NCBI GenBank assembly: GCA_900549225.1
Contig: URNP01000002.1
Span: forward strand, 1-64,000
DNA from: an uncultured Eubacteriales bacterium
GTDB lineage: Bacteria > Bacillota > Clostridia > Christensenellales > CAG-917
Direction: 5' to 3'
DNA: 64,000 nucleotides
The notes under the pieces are model-generated. The model did no database searches, was not told the DNA's origin, and saw only the letters and a list, made by a program, of their open reading frames with translations. The position numbers were made by a program, and so were the translations under genes. Of the stretch, positions 33,435 through 42,600 are shown in pieces. Within the stretch, counting starts at the first letter, position 1; every line of letters starts with the position of its first letter.

Positions 33435-34529
33435 TTACATACAGATTTTGAGAATTTTAGCCGCCTTTTCGTCGAGGTCAACGAGGGGGCGGACGGGGCA
33501 ATCTTTTTCGCAGTCGCTGTGCTTGAAGAAGAAATAGCCCTTAGATTGTGCAAGCAAAGAGAGCAACGCCTTCTTCTTTGACGGCTTAAACGCCAAAGCG
33601 GTACAATAGGGCGGTTGCTCTGCGGCGAGATTTATCAAATCCTTGGTAAGACCGACGGTTGCGCTTGCCGCTATTCTTTTTATGGTCGAGCGAGTATAGC
33701 GTTTGCTCGTAAGTCCCAAAAACTCGTCCATATTGTTGAATGAGGATTGGCTTATGCGATTTTCCATACCCTCGCTGATATTTGCGATTTCTTTGAGATC
33801 CTCTGCGCTCATAGACTTCATTGCGTAAGTGGAAATGACGTTGTATTTGTCGATATCGGTGTGCGTCGAAAGATCTACGAACGGGGGGATAAACGCCGCA
33901 ATATCTTCATTTTGTGCTATTAGATTGCGAATTTTCGTCGACGAAAGGAATTTTTTGCCGTCGTCGGGTTTGCGCTCGACGGAATGATATTGCACTTTTC
34001 CGCCGTACGCCGCGCCTGCTTTCATATATTCGACGGCAAGAATGTTGTTGGGGGATTTGAGCATATTCGATATGTCGGGGCGTATCTTGTCGAGTGCGAG
34101 AGTTCGTGATTTTGCAACGGAATATCCTTCGCTCAAATATCCCTTGAGAAGATTGCTTACGTCCTTTGATTCACTCCGCATAAACTCTGCCGCCATATTC
34201 AAATCCTCTATTTCGTCGCTTTCCGTACCAAATGAGAGAGTGTATTCTCCGAGCATAGAAAGAGTTTTGAGCGCGCCTTCGGCAAATCCTTTTGCCGTTG
34301 AAAGAGAATAGACGGTGGGAAGTTCGAGCACCAAATCCGCTCCTGCCTGAATCGCCCAGTTTGCACGGGTATATCTGTCCTCAACGCATAAATCTCCGTG
34401 TTGAGTGAACGACGAACTCATCACGACAACCAAAGCGTCGGCGTTCGTTTCGCGCTTGGCTTTTTTGAGTTGCTTGAGATGCCCGTTGTGAAAGGGATTA
34501 TATTCGGCTATTACGGCGGTTATTTTCAA
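33435..34529 (-). CDS. tmcAL: tRNA(Met) cytidine acetate ligase
   Basis: A 364-residue nucleotidyltransferase of the YlbM/TmcAL family. It begins MKITAVIAEYNPFHNGH with the HxGH-type motif (His14 to His17), followed by MSSSFTQHGD, ADLVLELPTVYS and the later SSTKIRNLI. TmcAL activates acetate with ATP and acetylates the wobble cytidine of elongator tRNA-Met. It starts with TTG at 34529, supported by GAGG 7 bases upstream. Its promoter at 34574-34601 overlaps the divergent pta promoter; the acetate made by Pta-AckA is TmcAL's substrate. Confidence 0.93.
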   Translation of the reverse strand: MKITAVIAEYNPFHNGHLKQLKKAKRETNADALVVVMSSSFTQHGDLCVEDRYTRANWAIQAGADLVLELPTVYSLSTAKGFAEGALKTLSMLGEYTLSFGTESDEIEDLNMAAEFMRSESKDVSNLLKGYLSEGYSVAKSRTLALDKIRPDISNMLKSPNNILAVEYMKAGAAYGGKVQYHSVERKPDDGKKFLSSTKIRNLIAQNEDIAAFIPPFVDLSTHTDIDKYNVISTYAMKSMSAEDLKEIANISEGMENRISQSSFNNMDEFLGLTSKRYTRSTIKRIAASATVGLTKDLINLAAEQPPYCTALAFKPSKKKALLSLLAQSKGYFFFKHSDCEKDCPVRPLVDLDEKAAKILKICM

Positions 34530-34546
34530 AATAAATCCTCATATTG

Positions 34547-34575
34547 TTGATTTTTGTGAGTTATTTATTTATAAT
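34547..34575 (+). promoter_or_regulatory. Sigma-A promoter of pta-ackA
   Basis: TTGATT, 17 bp, TATAAT. Its -10 shares the palindrome TATAATTATA with the opposing tmcAL promoter. Confidence 0.65.
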
Positions 34576-34601
34576 TATAACTAAAAATAAAACAATTGCA
34601 A
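34574..34601 (-). promoter_or_regulatory. Sigma-A promoter of tmcAL
   Basis: Minus strand: TTGCAA, 16 bp, TATAAT, overlapping the pta -10 by two bases. Confidence 0.6.
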
Positions 34602-34629
34602 TCAAAGTGCAACATTTTAGGAGTTTTAT

Positions 34630-35631
34630 ATGACGCAATTCGTTGAAAATCTTATGAGCAGAGCAAGCAAACTCGGCAAAACGATAGCACTTGCAGAAGG
34701 TACTGACGTACGCGCGGCAAAAGCGGCGGAAATTCTCACCCAAAAGAACGTTTGCAAAGTCGTTCTTATCGGCAACGAGGATGAAATCAAAGCAAAATTC
34801 CCCGAAATCGATTTCACGGGCGTTTCTTTCGACGATCCCAAGACGAGTGAGCACAGAGCGGAATATGCAAACACGCTTTTTGAACTTCGCAAGGCAAAAG
34901 GTATGACGGAGGAGCAAGCGCTCAATATCGTCACCAACAACAATATGTTCTACGCGTGCGTGGCGCTCAAGCGCGGTGATGTTGACGGTGTCGTCGGCGG
35001 TGCGGTGTTCAGTTCAGCAGACGTATCGAGAGCAGCGTTCCAAGTCATCAAGGCAGCCCCCGGTATCAGTTCCGTTTCAAGTTGCTTCGTTATGGTTCCG
35101 CCCGAAGATTTCAAATACAAAAAGTATCCGGCATACATTTTTTCCGATTGCGCGGTTATTCCGTATCCCACGAGCGATCAGCTTTCCGATATCGTGGTCG
35201 CGGCGGCAGGCAGCGCAAAGAAAATCTGCGAAATGCAACCCAAAATCGCTATGCTTTCATTCTCTACGAAGGGCAGCGCAAATCACGAATCAGTCGAAAA
35301 AGTGCGTGTTGCATATCAAAAAGTCAAAGAAGAGCATCCTGAAATCGACGTTGACGGCGAACTCCAACTCGACGCGTCCCTCGTTGACAGCGTTGCAAAT
35401 CAAAAAGCGCCGGGCAGCCCCGTTGCAGGTCAGGCAAACGTCCTCGTTTTCCCCAACCTCGACGCAGGCAATATCGGATACAAGATCGCTCAACGCTTTG
35501 GCAACTGTATGGCAATCGGACCTATCATGCAAGGTCTTGCTCTTCCGGTAAACGACCTCAGCAGAGGCTGTGTGGCTGAAGATATCGCCGCTGTTGCCGC
35601 AATCACCGCACTTCAATCCGTAAAGGACTAA
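34630..35631 (+). CDS. pta: Phosphate acetyltransferase
   Basis: A 333-residue class I (short) phosphotransacetylase converting acetyl-CoA and phosphate to acetyl phosphate. Typical segments are TIALAEGTDVRAAKAA, DVDGVVGGAVFSSADVSRAA, MLSFSTKGSANHESVEKV, DGELQLDASLV and NVLVFPNLDAGNIGYKIAQR. AGGAG precedes the ATG. It is followed 15 bases later by ackA, with GGGGAGA serving as the next ribosome binding site. The pair generates ATP from acetyl-CoA with acetate as end product, as in fermenting anaerobes. Confidence 0.97.
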   Translation: MTQFVENLMSRASKLGKTIALAEGTDVRAAKAAEILTQKNVCKVVLIGNEDEIKAKFPEIDFTGVSFDDPKTSEHRAEYANTLFELRKAKGMTEEQALNIVTNNNMFYACVALKRGDVDGVVGGAVFSSADVSRAAFQVIKAAPGISSVSSCFVMVPPEDFKYKKYPAYIFSDCAVIPYPTSDQLSDIVVAAAGSAKKICEMQPKIAMLSFSTKGSANHESVEKVRVAYQKVKEEHPEIDVDGELQLDASLVDSVANQKAPGSPVAGQANVLVFPNLDAGNIGYKIAQRFGNCMAIGPIMQGLALPVNDLSRGCVAEDIAAVAAITALQSVKD

Positions 35632-35646
35632 TAGGGGAGATATACA

Positions 35647-36837
35647 ATGAAGATTCTCGTTATCAACGCAGGAAGTTCGTCACTCAAATATCAACTTATC
35701 GATATGGACACCGAGCAAGCCATTCTCAAAGGACTTTGCGAGCGTATCACTTTCGATGGCGGTGAGCTCACCCAAAAGACTGCCGACGGAAGAGTGCTCA
35801 ATATCAAACAAAATATGAAAGATCACACCGCCGCTATCGAACTCGTGCTCAAAGCAATGGTCGATCCCGTCTACGGTGCAATCAAATCTACCGACGAAAT
35901 CAGCGCCGTCGGACACAGAGTTCTCCACAGCGGAGAGGACTTCAAGAGTTCTGTCGTCATCGACGACGAGGTTATCCGTATCTGCGAAAAGAATGCGGAA
36001 CTCGGACCGCTTCATATGCCGGGCAATATTGCTTGCATAAAGAGTTGCAGAGAAGTTATGCCGGGCGTTCCGATGGTTGCGGTGTTCGATACGACATTTC
36101 ACAGCACTATGCCTGCAAAGGCGTATATGTACGGAATTCCGTATTCGGTCTACGACAAGTACAAAGTGAGAAAGTACGGCTTCCACGGCACTTCTCATAA
36201 GTTCGTGAGCGAAGAAACGATCAAACTTCTCGGCAAAAAAGAGAGCAAAATCATCGTCTGCCACCTCGGCAACGGCTCTTCTATCTCTGCGGTGAAAGAC
36301 GGCAAATGCCTCGACACTTCTATGGGATTTACGCCTCTTGAAGGTCTGGTTATGGGTACGCGCTCGGGCGATATCGATCCTGCGGCAAGCGAATTTATCC
36401 GTGCAAAACTCAACCTTACTCCCGAAGATCTCGTGCAATACCTCAACAAAAAGTGCGGTATGCTCGGCGTGAGCGAATTGAGCTCGGATATGCGCGACCT
36501 CGAAAAAGGTATCAACGAGGGCAACGAAAAGGCAAAACTTGCAGTTGAAGTTGTCGCTTATCGTATCAAGAAATATATCGGTTCGTATGCGGCGGTGCTC
36601 AACGGCGTTGACGCTATCGTCTTTACGGGCGGTATCGGCGAGCATAGCGACCTCATGCGCAGACTCGTTATGGAAGATATGGAATATCTCGGCGTCGATT
36701 TCGACTTCGAGGCAAACAAGCAACACGGCGACGGCGTGAGAGTGCTCTCAAAGCCCGACAGCAAAGTCAAAGTGTTTATCCTTCCCACGAACGAGGAACT
36801 CTCTATTGCAAGAGAGACCAAAGCACTTGCGCTTTGA
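35647..36837 (+). CDS. ackA: Acetate kinase
   Basis: A 396-residue ASKHA-fold kinase transferring phosphate from acetyl phosphate to ADP in the cytosol. Motifs: INAGSSSLKYQL at the start, GHRVLHSGE, VFDTTFHSTMP, KYGFHGTSHKFV, VCHLGNGSSISAV, TPLEGLVMGTRSGDIDP, FTGGIGEHSDL and TNEELSIARET. It is the second gene of the pta-ackA operon. Downstream, a hairpin with arms TTTTCGGG/CCCGAAAA (about 36857-36900) lies before the rpmF promoter but lacks a T run on this strand. Confidence 0.98.
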   Translation: MKILVINAGSSSLKYQLIDMDTEQAILKGLCERITFDGGELTQKTADGRVLNIKQNMKDHTAAIELVLKAMVDPVYGAIKSTDEISAVGHRVLHSGEDFKSSVVIDDEVIRICEKNAELGPLHMPGNIACIKSCREVMPGVPMVAVFDTTFHSTMPAKAYMYGIPYSVYDKYKVRKYGFHGTSHKFVSEETIKLLGKKESKIIVCHLGNGSSISAVKDGKCLDTSMGFTPLEGLVMGTRSGDIDPAASEFIRAKLNLTPEDLVQYLNKKCGMLGVSELSSDMRDLEKGINEGNEKAKLAVEVVAYRIKKYIGSYAAVLNGVDAIVFTGGIGEHSDLMRRLVMEDMEYLGVDFDFEANKQHGDGVRVLSKPDSKVKVFILPTNEELSIARETKALAL

Positions 36838-36944
36838 AAATGACAGATTCAACGCTTTTCGGGTGATTTTCGGATAATCTTGCCGATTATTGCCCGAAAA
36901 TGCAAAAATATTGACGTCAAATGCTCGCAACTTTCAAAAAGCGT

Positions 36945-36973
36945 TTGACAACCTAACATAGATTTTATATAAT
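36945..36973 (+). promoter_or_regulatory. Sigma-A promoter of rpmF
   Basis: Perfect consensus TTGACA, 17 bp, TATAAT. Confidence 0.82.
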
Positions 36974-37020
36974 CAAAAAGCTGTGTAAGCAAATGTTGCG
37001 AAAATATTGGAGGTAAGAAG

Positions 37021-37206
37021 ATGGCAGTACCTAAAAATAAAGTCTCAAAATCCAAAACGAATTCCCGTTTTGCAAACTGGAAACTCAAGACCCCCGGTCT
37101 CACCGAGTGCCCTCAATGCCACGAACTGATCAAGAGCCACCAAGTATGCCCGAAGTGTGGATACTATGATGGTGAACAGGTTGTTCAAAAAAAGTCCGAA
37201 AAATAA
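37021..37206 (+). CDS. rpmF: 50S ribosomal protein L32
   Basis: A 61-residue protein: MAVPKNKVSKSKTNSRFANWK, then a zinc ribbon with ECPQCHE and VCPKCGYYDG (four Cys). L32 sits near the exit of the peptidyl transferase centre. GGAGGTAAGAAG precedes the ATG. The DUF177 (YceD) gene that often precedes rpmF is absent; ackA is the neighbour instead. The palindromic repeat begins at the last base of its stop codon. Confidence 0.97.
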   Translation: MAVPKNKVSKSKTNSRFANWKLKTPGLTECPQCHELIKSHQVCPKCGYYDGEQVVQKKSEK

Positions 37207-37334
37207 TTTAATGGCGCAAAATAGCGACTAACTTTGTCAGGCACGGCTTGCCACAAAATCACGTACGGAAAGTACGTTGGGTTTTGGTTCAAGTCGTGCC
37301 TTTCGCGTTATTCATCTATTTTGCGCCCTTAAAT
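37206..37334. repeat. Palindromic repeat element starting at the rpmF stop codon
   Basis: The outer arms are 19 bases, 37206-37224 and 37316-37334, with one mismatch. The inner stem is GGCACGGCTTG (37240-37250) against CAAGTCGTGCC (37290-37300), around the core CACGTACGGAAAGTACG. It is the same family as 23692-23818. Confidence 0.82.
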
Positions 37335-37560
37335 GCTGTTATTATCTTTTTTAGACAGTAACTAGCGTAGTAAATTAGGGTTGCTGTACAAGGGGCTTTT
37401 CCGCGCTCTTCATCTAAACAACGCCCTTAAATACTTCAAATAATTTGCAATGTCCGAAATCACGTACAGGAAGTGCGTTAGGTTTTGGTTCAAGTCGTGC
37501 CTTTTGCGTTATTCATCTATTTTGCGTCATTAAATATTTTACTATCGTATATTTGTCAAT
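37335..37560. repeat. Decayed tandem copies of the palindromic repeat
   Basis: 37455-37536 repeats about 78 bases of the previous element's right half with roughly eight differences. 37403-37432 repeats its right end (CTTCATCTAAA, CGCCCTTAAAT). No gene lies between rpmF and plsX. Confidence 0.65.
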
Positions 37561-37619
37561 CCAAATATTAATTGGTATAGCGAGAATATTTTCAATCAAT
37601 CTTAATCCGTATATTCTTC

Positions 37620-37648
37620 TTGTATTCCTCGGCGCTTCTTGATATAAT
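37620..37648 (+). promoter_or_regulatory. Sigma-A promoter of plsX
   Basis: TTGTAT, 17 bp, TATAAT. Confidence 0.6.
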
Positions 37649-37676
37649 GATCATATAAATCTATTATAGGTGATAT

Positions 37677-38705
37677 ATGAAAATTATCGTTGACGCTATG
37701 GGCGGTGATCACGCTCCGTTGCAAATAGTTTCGGGAGCGGTCGATGCTCTCAATCGGGATAAAAATTTGACCGTCGTGTTGGTCGGCGACGAAAACGCAA
37801 TCAACAAGTCTCTTGCCGAGTGCAAAGAATACGACAAGAACAGGCTGGATATAATCGACGCAAAGGATGTCATAACCAACGACGATACGCCCACGACTGC
37901 GATAAGAACCAAAAAGGAAAGTTCGCTCGTCAAGGCGTTTGACGCGCTCGTTCATGACGACGAAGCGGGCGGATTCGTATCCGCAGGCTCGACGGGCGCG
38001 GTGCTTGTCGGCGCATATCTGAAAGTCGGTCGCATCAAGGGTGTGACTCGTCCTGCGCTTGCGCCCGTGCTTCCCACGTTGAAGGGCAACGGGGTGGTGC
38101 TGTGCGATTGCGGCGCAAACGTTGACTGCAAGAGCATAAATCTCGTGCATTTTGCCATTATGGCAAGCGCGTACGCAACCGCTATGCTCGGCGCAAAAAA
38201 TCCCCGCGTGGGACTTCTCAACAACGGAGTCGAGGAACATAAAGGCAACGAACTCACGAAGGAAGCGTATAAATTGCTTTCCGAAACCGAAGGTATCAAT
38301 TTCGTTGGCAACTGCGAGGCAAGAGATATTCTCAGCGGAGATTTTGACGTTGTGGTGTGTGACGGATTCAACGGCAATATCGCGCTCAAATCCGCAGAAG
38401 GCACGGCAAATACTATGCTTTCGCTCATCAAAGAGGGCGTGTACGGCGGTGGATTGAAGTCGAAACTCGGCGCGCTTATGCTCAAACCCGTGTTTGCGAA
38501 CGTAAAAAAGAAAATGGACTACAACGCACACGGCGGCGCGTGCTTCCTCGGTGTGAAAAAAGTCGTGGTAAAATCGCACGGAGCGTCCAAAGCAAAGTCG
38601 ATTACAGCAAGCATTCTGCAAGCAAAATCGCTCGCAGAGAGCAGAATTTGCGATAAAATTGCCGACGGAATGAGCGTCCTTGCTCAAACGACCCAAGAGG
38701 CATAA
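37677..38705 (+). CDS. plsX: Phosphate acyltransferase PlsX
   Basis: A 342-residue enzyme making acyl-phosphate from acyl-ACP at the membrane surface, the first step of bacterial phospholipid synthesis with PlsY. It begins MKIIVDAMGGDHAP (family hallmark) and contains GFVSAGSTGAVLVGAY, LCDCGANVDCK, VGLLNNGVEEHKGNELTKEAY, CDGFNGNIALKSAEG and ALGVKKVVVKSHG-like C-terminal motifs. TAGGTGAT precedes the ATG. The fab genes and acpP that often follow plsX are missing; rnc follows directly after 5 bases. Confidence 0.96.
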   Translation: MKIIVDAMGGDHAPLQIVSGAVDALNRDKNLTVVLVGDENAINKSLAECKEYDKNRLDIIDAKDVITNDDTPTTAIRTKKESSLVKAFDALVHDDEAGGFVSAGSTGAVLVGAYLKVGRIKGVTRPALAPVLPTLKGNGVVLCDCGANVDCKSINLVHFAIMASAYATAMLGAKNPRVGLLNNGVEEHKGNELTKEAYKLLSETEGINFVGNCEARDILSGDFDVVVCDGFNGNIALKSAEGTANTMLSLIKEGVYGGGLKSKLGALMLKPVFANVKKKMDYNAHGGACFLGVKKVVVKSHGASKAKSITASILQAKSLAESRICDKIADGMSVLAQTTQEA

Positions 38706-38710
38706 AACGT

Positions 38711-39406
38711 TTGCTCGTTATGGAAGAAAAAGATATAAAGAAAATCGAAAAAATCGTTGGATATACGTTTAAGGATAAAAGTCTTCTCGAGCGTGCGCTT
38801 ACTCACGGTTCGGCGTCCAAAAATGCGCTCGAAAACTATCAGTCGCTTGAGTTTTTGGGGGATAGTATTCTTGACTTTATCGCCGCGAAACGACTTATGG
38901 AAATAAATCCGAACGCACACGAGGGCGCATTGACGAGAATCCGTGCGTCTATCGTGTCAAAAGAGCCTCTTGCCGAAGAAGTGAAAAAACTCGGACTTGA
39001 AAAGTACCTAATTGTAGGCAAGGGAGAGAATCTTGCGTATATAAGTTCGCAAGAGAAAATTATGTCGGATTTGTTTGAGTCGATGATTGCCGCAATCTAT
39101 CTTGACAGCAAAAGCATCGACGTTGCCGAAAAATTTATTCTTTCAAAACTTGCGGATTTGTTCAACGGCAAATGCAAACACTTCGGTGAAGAGGATTACA
39201 AGAGCAAACTCAACGAATTTGCATCGAGGAACGACGTTTCTGTTGCTTACGAAGAGATCGAGCGCACAGGCCCTGCTCACAATCCGAATTTCGTCGTCGA
39301 GGTGAAAATCAACACGTTCACTGCAGGCGTAGGCAAGGGTAAGACGAAGAGAGAGGCAGAGCAGAACGCCGCAAAAGTTGCTCTCGACGGAATTTTGAAA
39401 AAATAA
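38711..39406 (+). CDS. rnc: Ribonuclease III
   Basis: About 228-231 residues. The N-terminal catalytic domain holds the signature YQSLEFLGDSILDF with metal-binding Glu and Asp, a second acidic site DLFESMIAAIYLD, and the C-terminal dsRNA-binding domain GKGKTKREAEQNAAKVAL. It processes rRNA precursors and structured mRNAs. The start is ambiguous. TTG 38711 has AAGAGG 10 bases upstream, whereas ATG 38720 lacks a well-placed site. It follows plsX by 5 bases and is probably co-transcribed; a terminator follows at 39497. Confidence 0.95.
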   Translation: MLVMEEKDIKKIEKIVGYTFKDKSLLERALTHGSASKNALENYQSLEFLGDSILDFIAAKRLMEINPNAHEGALTRIRASIVSKEPLAEEVKKLGLEKYLIVGKGENLAYISSQEKIMSDLFESMIAAIYLDSKSIDVAEKFILSKLADLFNGKCKHFGEEDYKSKLNEFASRNDVSVAYEEIERTGPAHNPNFVVEVKINTFTAGVGKGKTKREAEQNAAKVALDGILKK

Positions 39407-39496
39407 AGAACGCAAATATTTGTCAAAATCGAAGTGTTGTATCGATGGTTTTGAGAAAAAATCAACAGATATCTTCATATTACTAAAATGTTTCAC

Positions 39497-39527
39497 AAAA
39501 AGTCGCAAGCGCAAGTTGCGACTTTTT
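39497..39527 (+). terminator. Terminator of plsX-rnc
   Basis: Stem AAAAAGTCGCAA / TTGCGACTTTTT with a short loop. Confidence 0.85.
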
Positions 39528-39576
39528 CAATATTCTAACTGCATTAAATTTATATTTATCTTTCAAAATCAAAATA

Positions 39577-39610
39577 TGTTTCACGCTTGCTGTGAAACTT
39601 GTGTGAAACA
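39577..39610. promoter_or_regulatory. TGTTTCAC / GTGAAACA inverted repeat upstream of smc
   Basis: TGTTTCAC at 39577-39584 mirrors GTGAAACA at 39603-39610, with a further GTGAAAC at 39592-39598, ending 13 bases before the smc -35. It is a possible operator; the regulator is unknown. Confidence 0.4.
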
Positions 39611-39623
39611 TAATAAAAACCGC

Positions 39624-39652
39624 TTGAAAACGCCGCGTCTTTATGCTATTAT
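39624..39652 (+). promoter_or_regulatory. Sigma-A promoter of smc
   Basis: TTGAAA, 17 bp, TATTAT with an extended -10 TG. Confidence 0.6.
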
Positions 39653-39686
39653 TTATTAGTATTAAAATAAGGTTAGGTATACGATT

Positions 39687-42600
39687 TTGTTAAATTTCGT
39701 CAAAATCGAAGCGAGAGGCTTTAAGTCTTTTGCGGATAAAATCGAGATTCCCTTTCAAGAGGGTGTAACGGCGATTATCGGTCCGAACGGGTGCGGTAAA
39801 TCGAACGTTGCCGACGCTATTCGCTGGACTTTGGGCGAACAGAGCGCAAAATCCCTGCGCGGTAAAAACATGCAAGACGTCATTTTTGCCGGTACGGAAA
39901 AGCGTAAAAGCATGTCCTATTGCGAAGTTTCCCTCGTTTTCAACAACTCCGATCAGCATATTTTCCCGACTATGCCGTTTGAAGAAGTGGTTATCACAAG
40001 AAAACTCGACCGTAGCGGTTTGAGTGAGTACTACATAAATCACAATCGTGTTCGTATGCGCGATATCATTTCACTCTTCCACGACACGGGTATCGGCAAG
40101 GAAGGATATTCAATCATCGGACAGGGCAGAGTTGCGGAAATTATGTCTGCAAAACCCGGCGATCGTCGTCAGATATTCGAAGAGGCGGCAGGCATATCCA
40201 AGTTCCGTGCGCAACGTACGGAAGCGGAGAGAAAACTCGAAAAAACCGCCGTCAATCTCGAAACGGCAAATCAGGTTATCGACGAGATTCAAAAGCAGAT
40301 AAATCCGCTCAAAAAACAAGCCGAAACCGCCGAAAAATACTTTGCTCTCAAAGACGACCTCAAAAAGAACGAGGTCAATCTCTACATTTACAATTACGAA
40401 AACAATCAGAGCATAAAGCAAAAGATTTACGACCGTCTTGCCGCAAGCGAAAAAGAACTCAAACTCAAAGAGATGCAACTCAACGAGTGCATAAAGAAAT
40501 ACGACGATTGCATCAGAGAATCCGCAGGCATCGACAGACTCTACGACCAAAGCAACAGCGAATTGATCGCACTCAAAGTCGACGCGGCAAAAATCGAAGG
40601 CGCGGCAGGCGTTTTGCAAGAGAAAATCAATCATATTCAAAGCGAAATCAAACGTTTGAACAGCGAATTGACTTCCATCGACAATCAACTCACGGTGTCG
40701 GGACAACTCATTCAAAAAGCCGAAGAAAAGAAAGAGACGGAGTTTGAAATCTACCTTCAAACGAGCAGAGAAGCGGAGGCGTTGCAACAAAAGTACGCGT
40801 TGCTTTCAAAATCGCTTGCAGGTGCTGAAACAGACCTCGAAGCGCGCAATATCGACTACGTCAAAGCAATAGAAGACCTCGGCGCTCTCAAATCCAACCT
40901 TTCGGGATTCATTGCCGAAAAAGGCATCAACGACGAGAGAGCAAAGACGCTTTTATCCCTCGTGAATCAACAAAAAGCACGCCTTGACGAAGAACTTACC
41001 AATCTTGCCATTTACGACGGAAAAGTCAAGTCGACCAAAGAGCGTATGCGCGCCCTTATGAGCGAGTACAACGAGGCGTTGTCCACGAAACTCGAAAATC
41101 AAGAAGCGATTCAAAGTTATGCGGAGGATATCGTAAGTCTCAACTCAAAACTCGGCCTTGCGCAGGGCAATCTCAACCTTTTGACTTCGATCAAGAACGA
41201 GTATTCGGGCTATCAGGAAGCCGTGAAACGACTCATGCAAGACAGCAAGCACGATCCCGTTATCGGCGGAAAAATCTGGGGCGTTCTTGCAGAGGTTATC
41301 ACAGTTCCGAGCGATTTTGAAGCGGCAATCGAGTACGCTTTGGGCGGCGCAATGCAAAACGTGTTGGTTGAAACCGAGCGCGACGCAAGCGACCTCATCA
41401 ATTATTTAAAACAGAAAGGTTACGGACGCGTCACGTTCAGACCTCTCACTTCTTGTCGTCCTCGCCCGCTTACGGGCGAAAACAGAGGCGTTCTCACAGA
41501 GCCCGGTTGCTACGGTCTTGCGAGCGATCTTATCAAATACGATAAGAAATTCGACGGATTCGTACAGACGCTTTTGGGCGGCACTGTGGTCGTAAACAAT
41601 ATCGACAACGCAATCAGAATTTTCAAAAAATACAATCAGTCGATAAAAATCGTCACTTTGGACGGTGAAATTTTCTCCCGCGGCGGTGAAATCACCGGCG
41701 GTTCGAGAAGGTCGCAAACGCAAGGTCTTCTCGCACAGGAAAAGAAAATCGAGCAGGCTCAGGCAAATCTTGAAAAAATCAAGAACAATATCGCGCTTAT
41801 CAACAATCAGCGCGCCGAGCGTGAGCAAGAACTCAAGGATTTGTCGGACAGAATCGAGCAACTCAACCAAGAAATCAGCGAATTGCGCATCGAAAACGGC
41901 TTGAACGAGGACAAATCCAAACAAGCGTACGAGGTCACTCAGTCCTTGCAAGCGGAAATCTCCAAAAACGCCGAGGAATACGAAATCGTCAAAGCGCGTA
42001 TCAAGGAACTCGAAGAAAAGATGAGTTCTATCGATGAACTCGAAAAGGTTGTCGCAGAAAAGAAGGAAGAGTACACCTCGTTGCTCGAAAATTCCAAGAG
42101 CACTAGCACGGAGCAAAAGAGCGAAAGAGAAACTATGGCAGAGCAAGTGACGGAGATAAGAGTCAAACTTGCAGGTCATAAGAGTATTCTCGACGCTTGC
42201 GATCAGGATTTGTTCCGTTTCAAACGCGAAAGAGAAGCATTGGAAGATGAAAAACTCGACGTTATCGCTTCCTTGAAACTCGAACAACAAAATCTCGACA
42301 ATATCAGCAACGCGCCCGAAAAGACGACTTTCTCCAAAGAGGACGAAGCGCGTATTGCTGCGCTTGAAAAGCAGATTGCAGACCTCAACGTAAGAAAGCG
42401 CACCATTTCCGACGAAATCGTGTCCCTCGATCAAGATAAGACACGCATTTCCGAAGAGAGAATGGCTGTCAACGAAAAGAAAGTTCGTGACGAAAATATG
42501 CTTGAAAACGTCGATATCGAAATGCGTACGCAACAACAGCATATACTCGAAGAGTATGACTTGACTTACGCAAGCGCGGTTGAATTCAAAGATCCCGAAT

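Noticed and set aside
36857..36901. Hairpin after ackA as an intrinsic terminator
   Set aside because: The stem TTTTCGGG/CCCGAAAA is good, but no T run follows on the plus strand, so I did not list it as a terminator.
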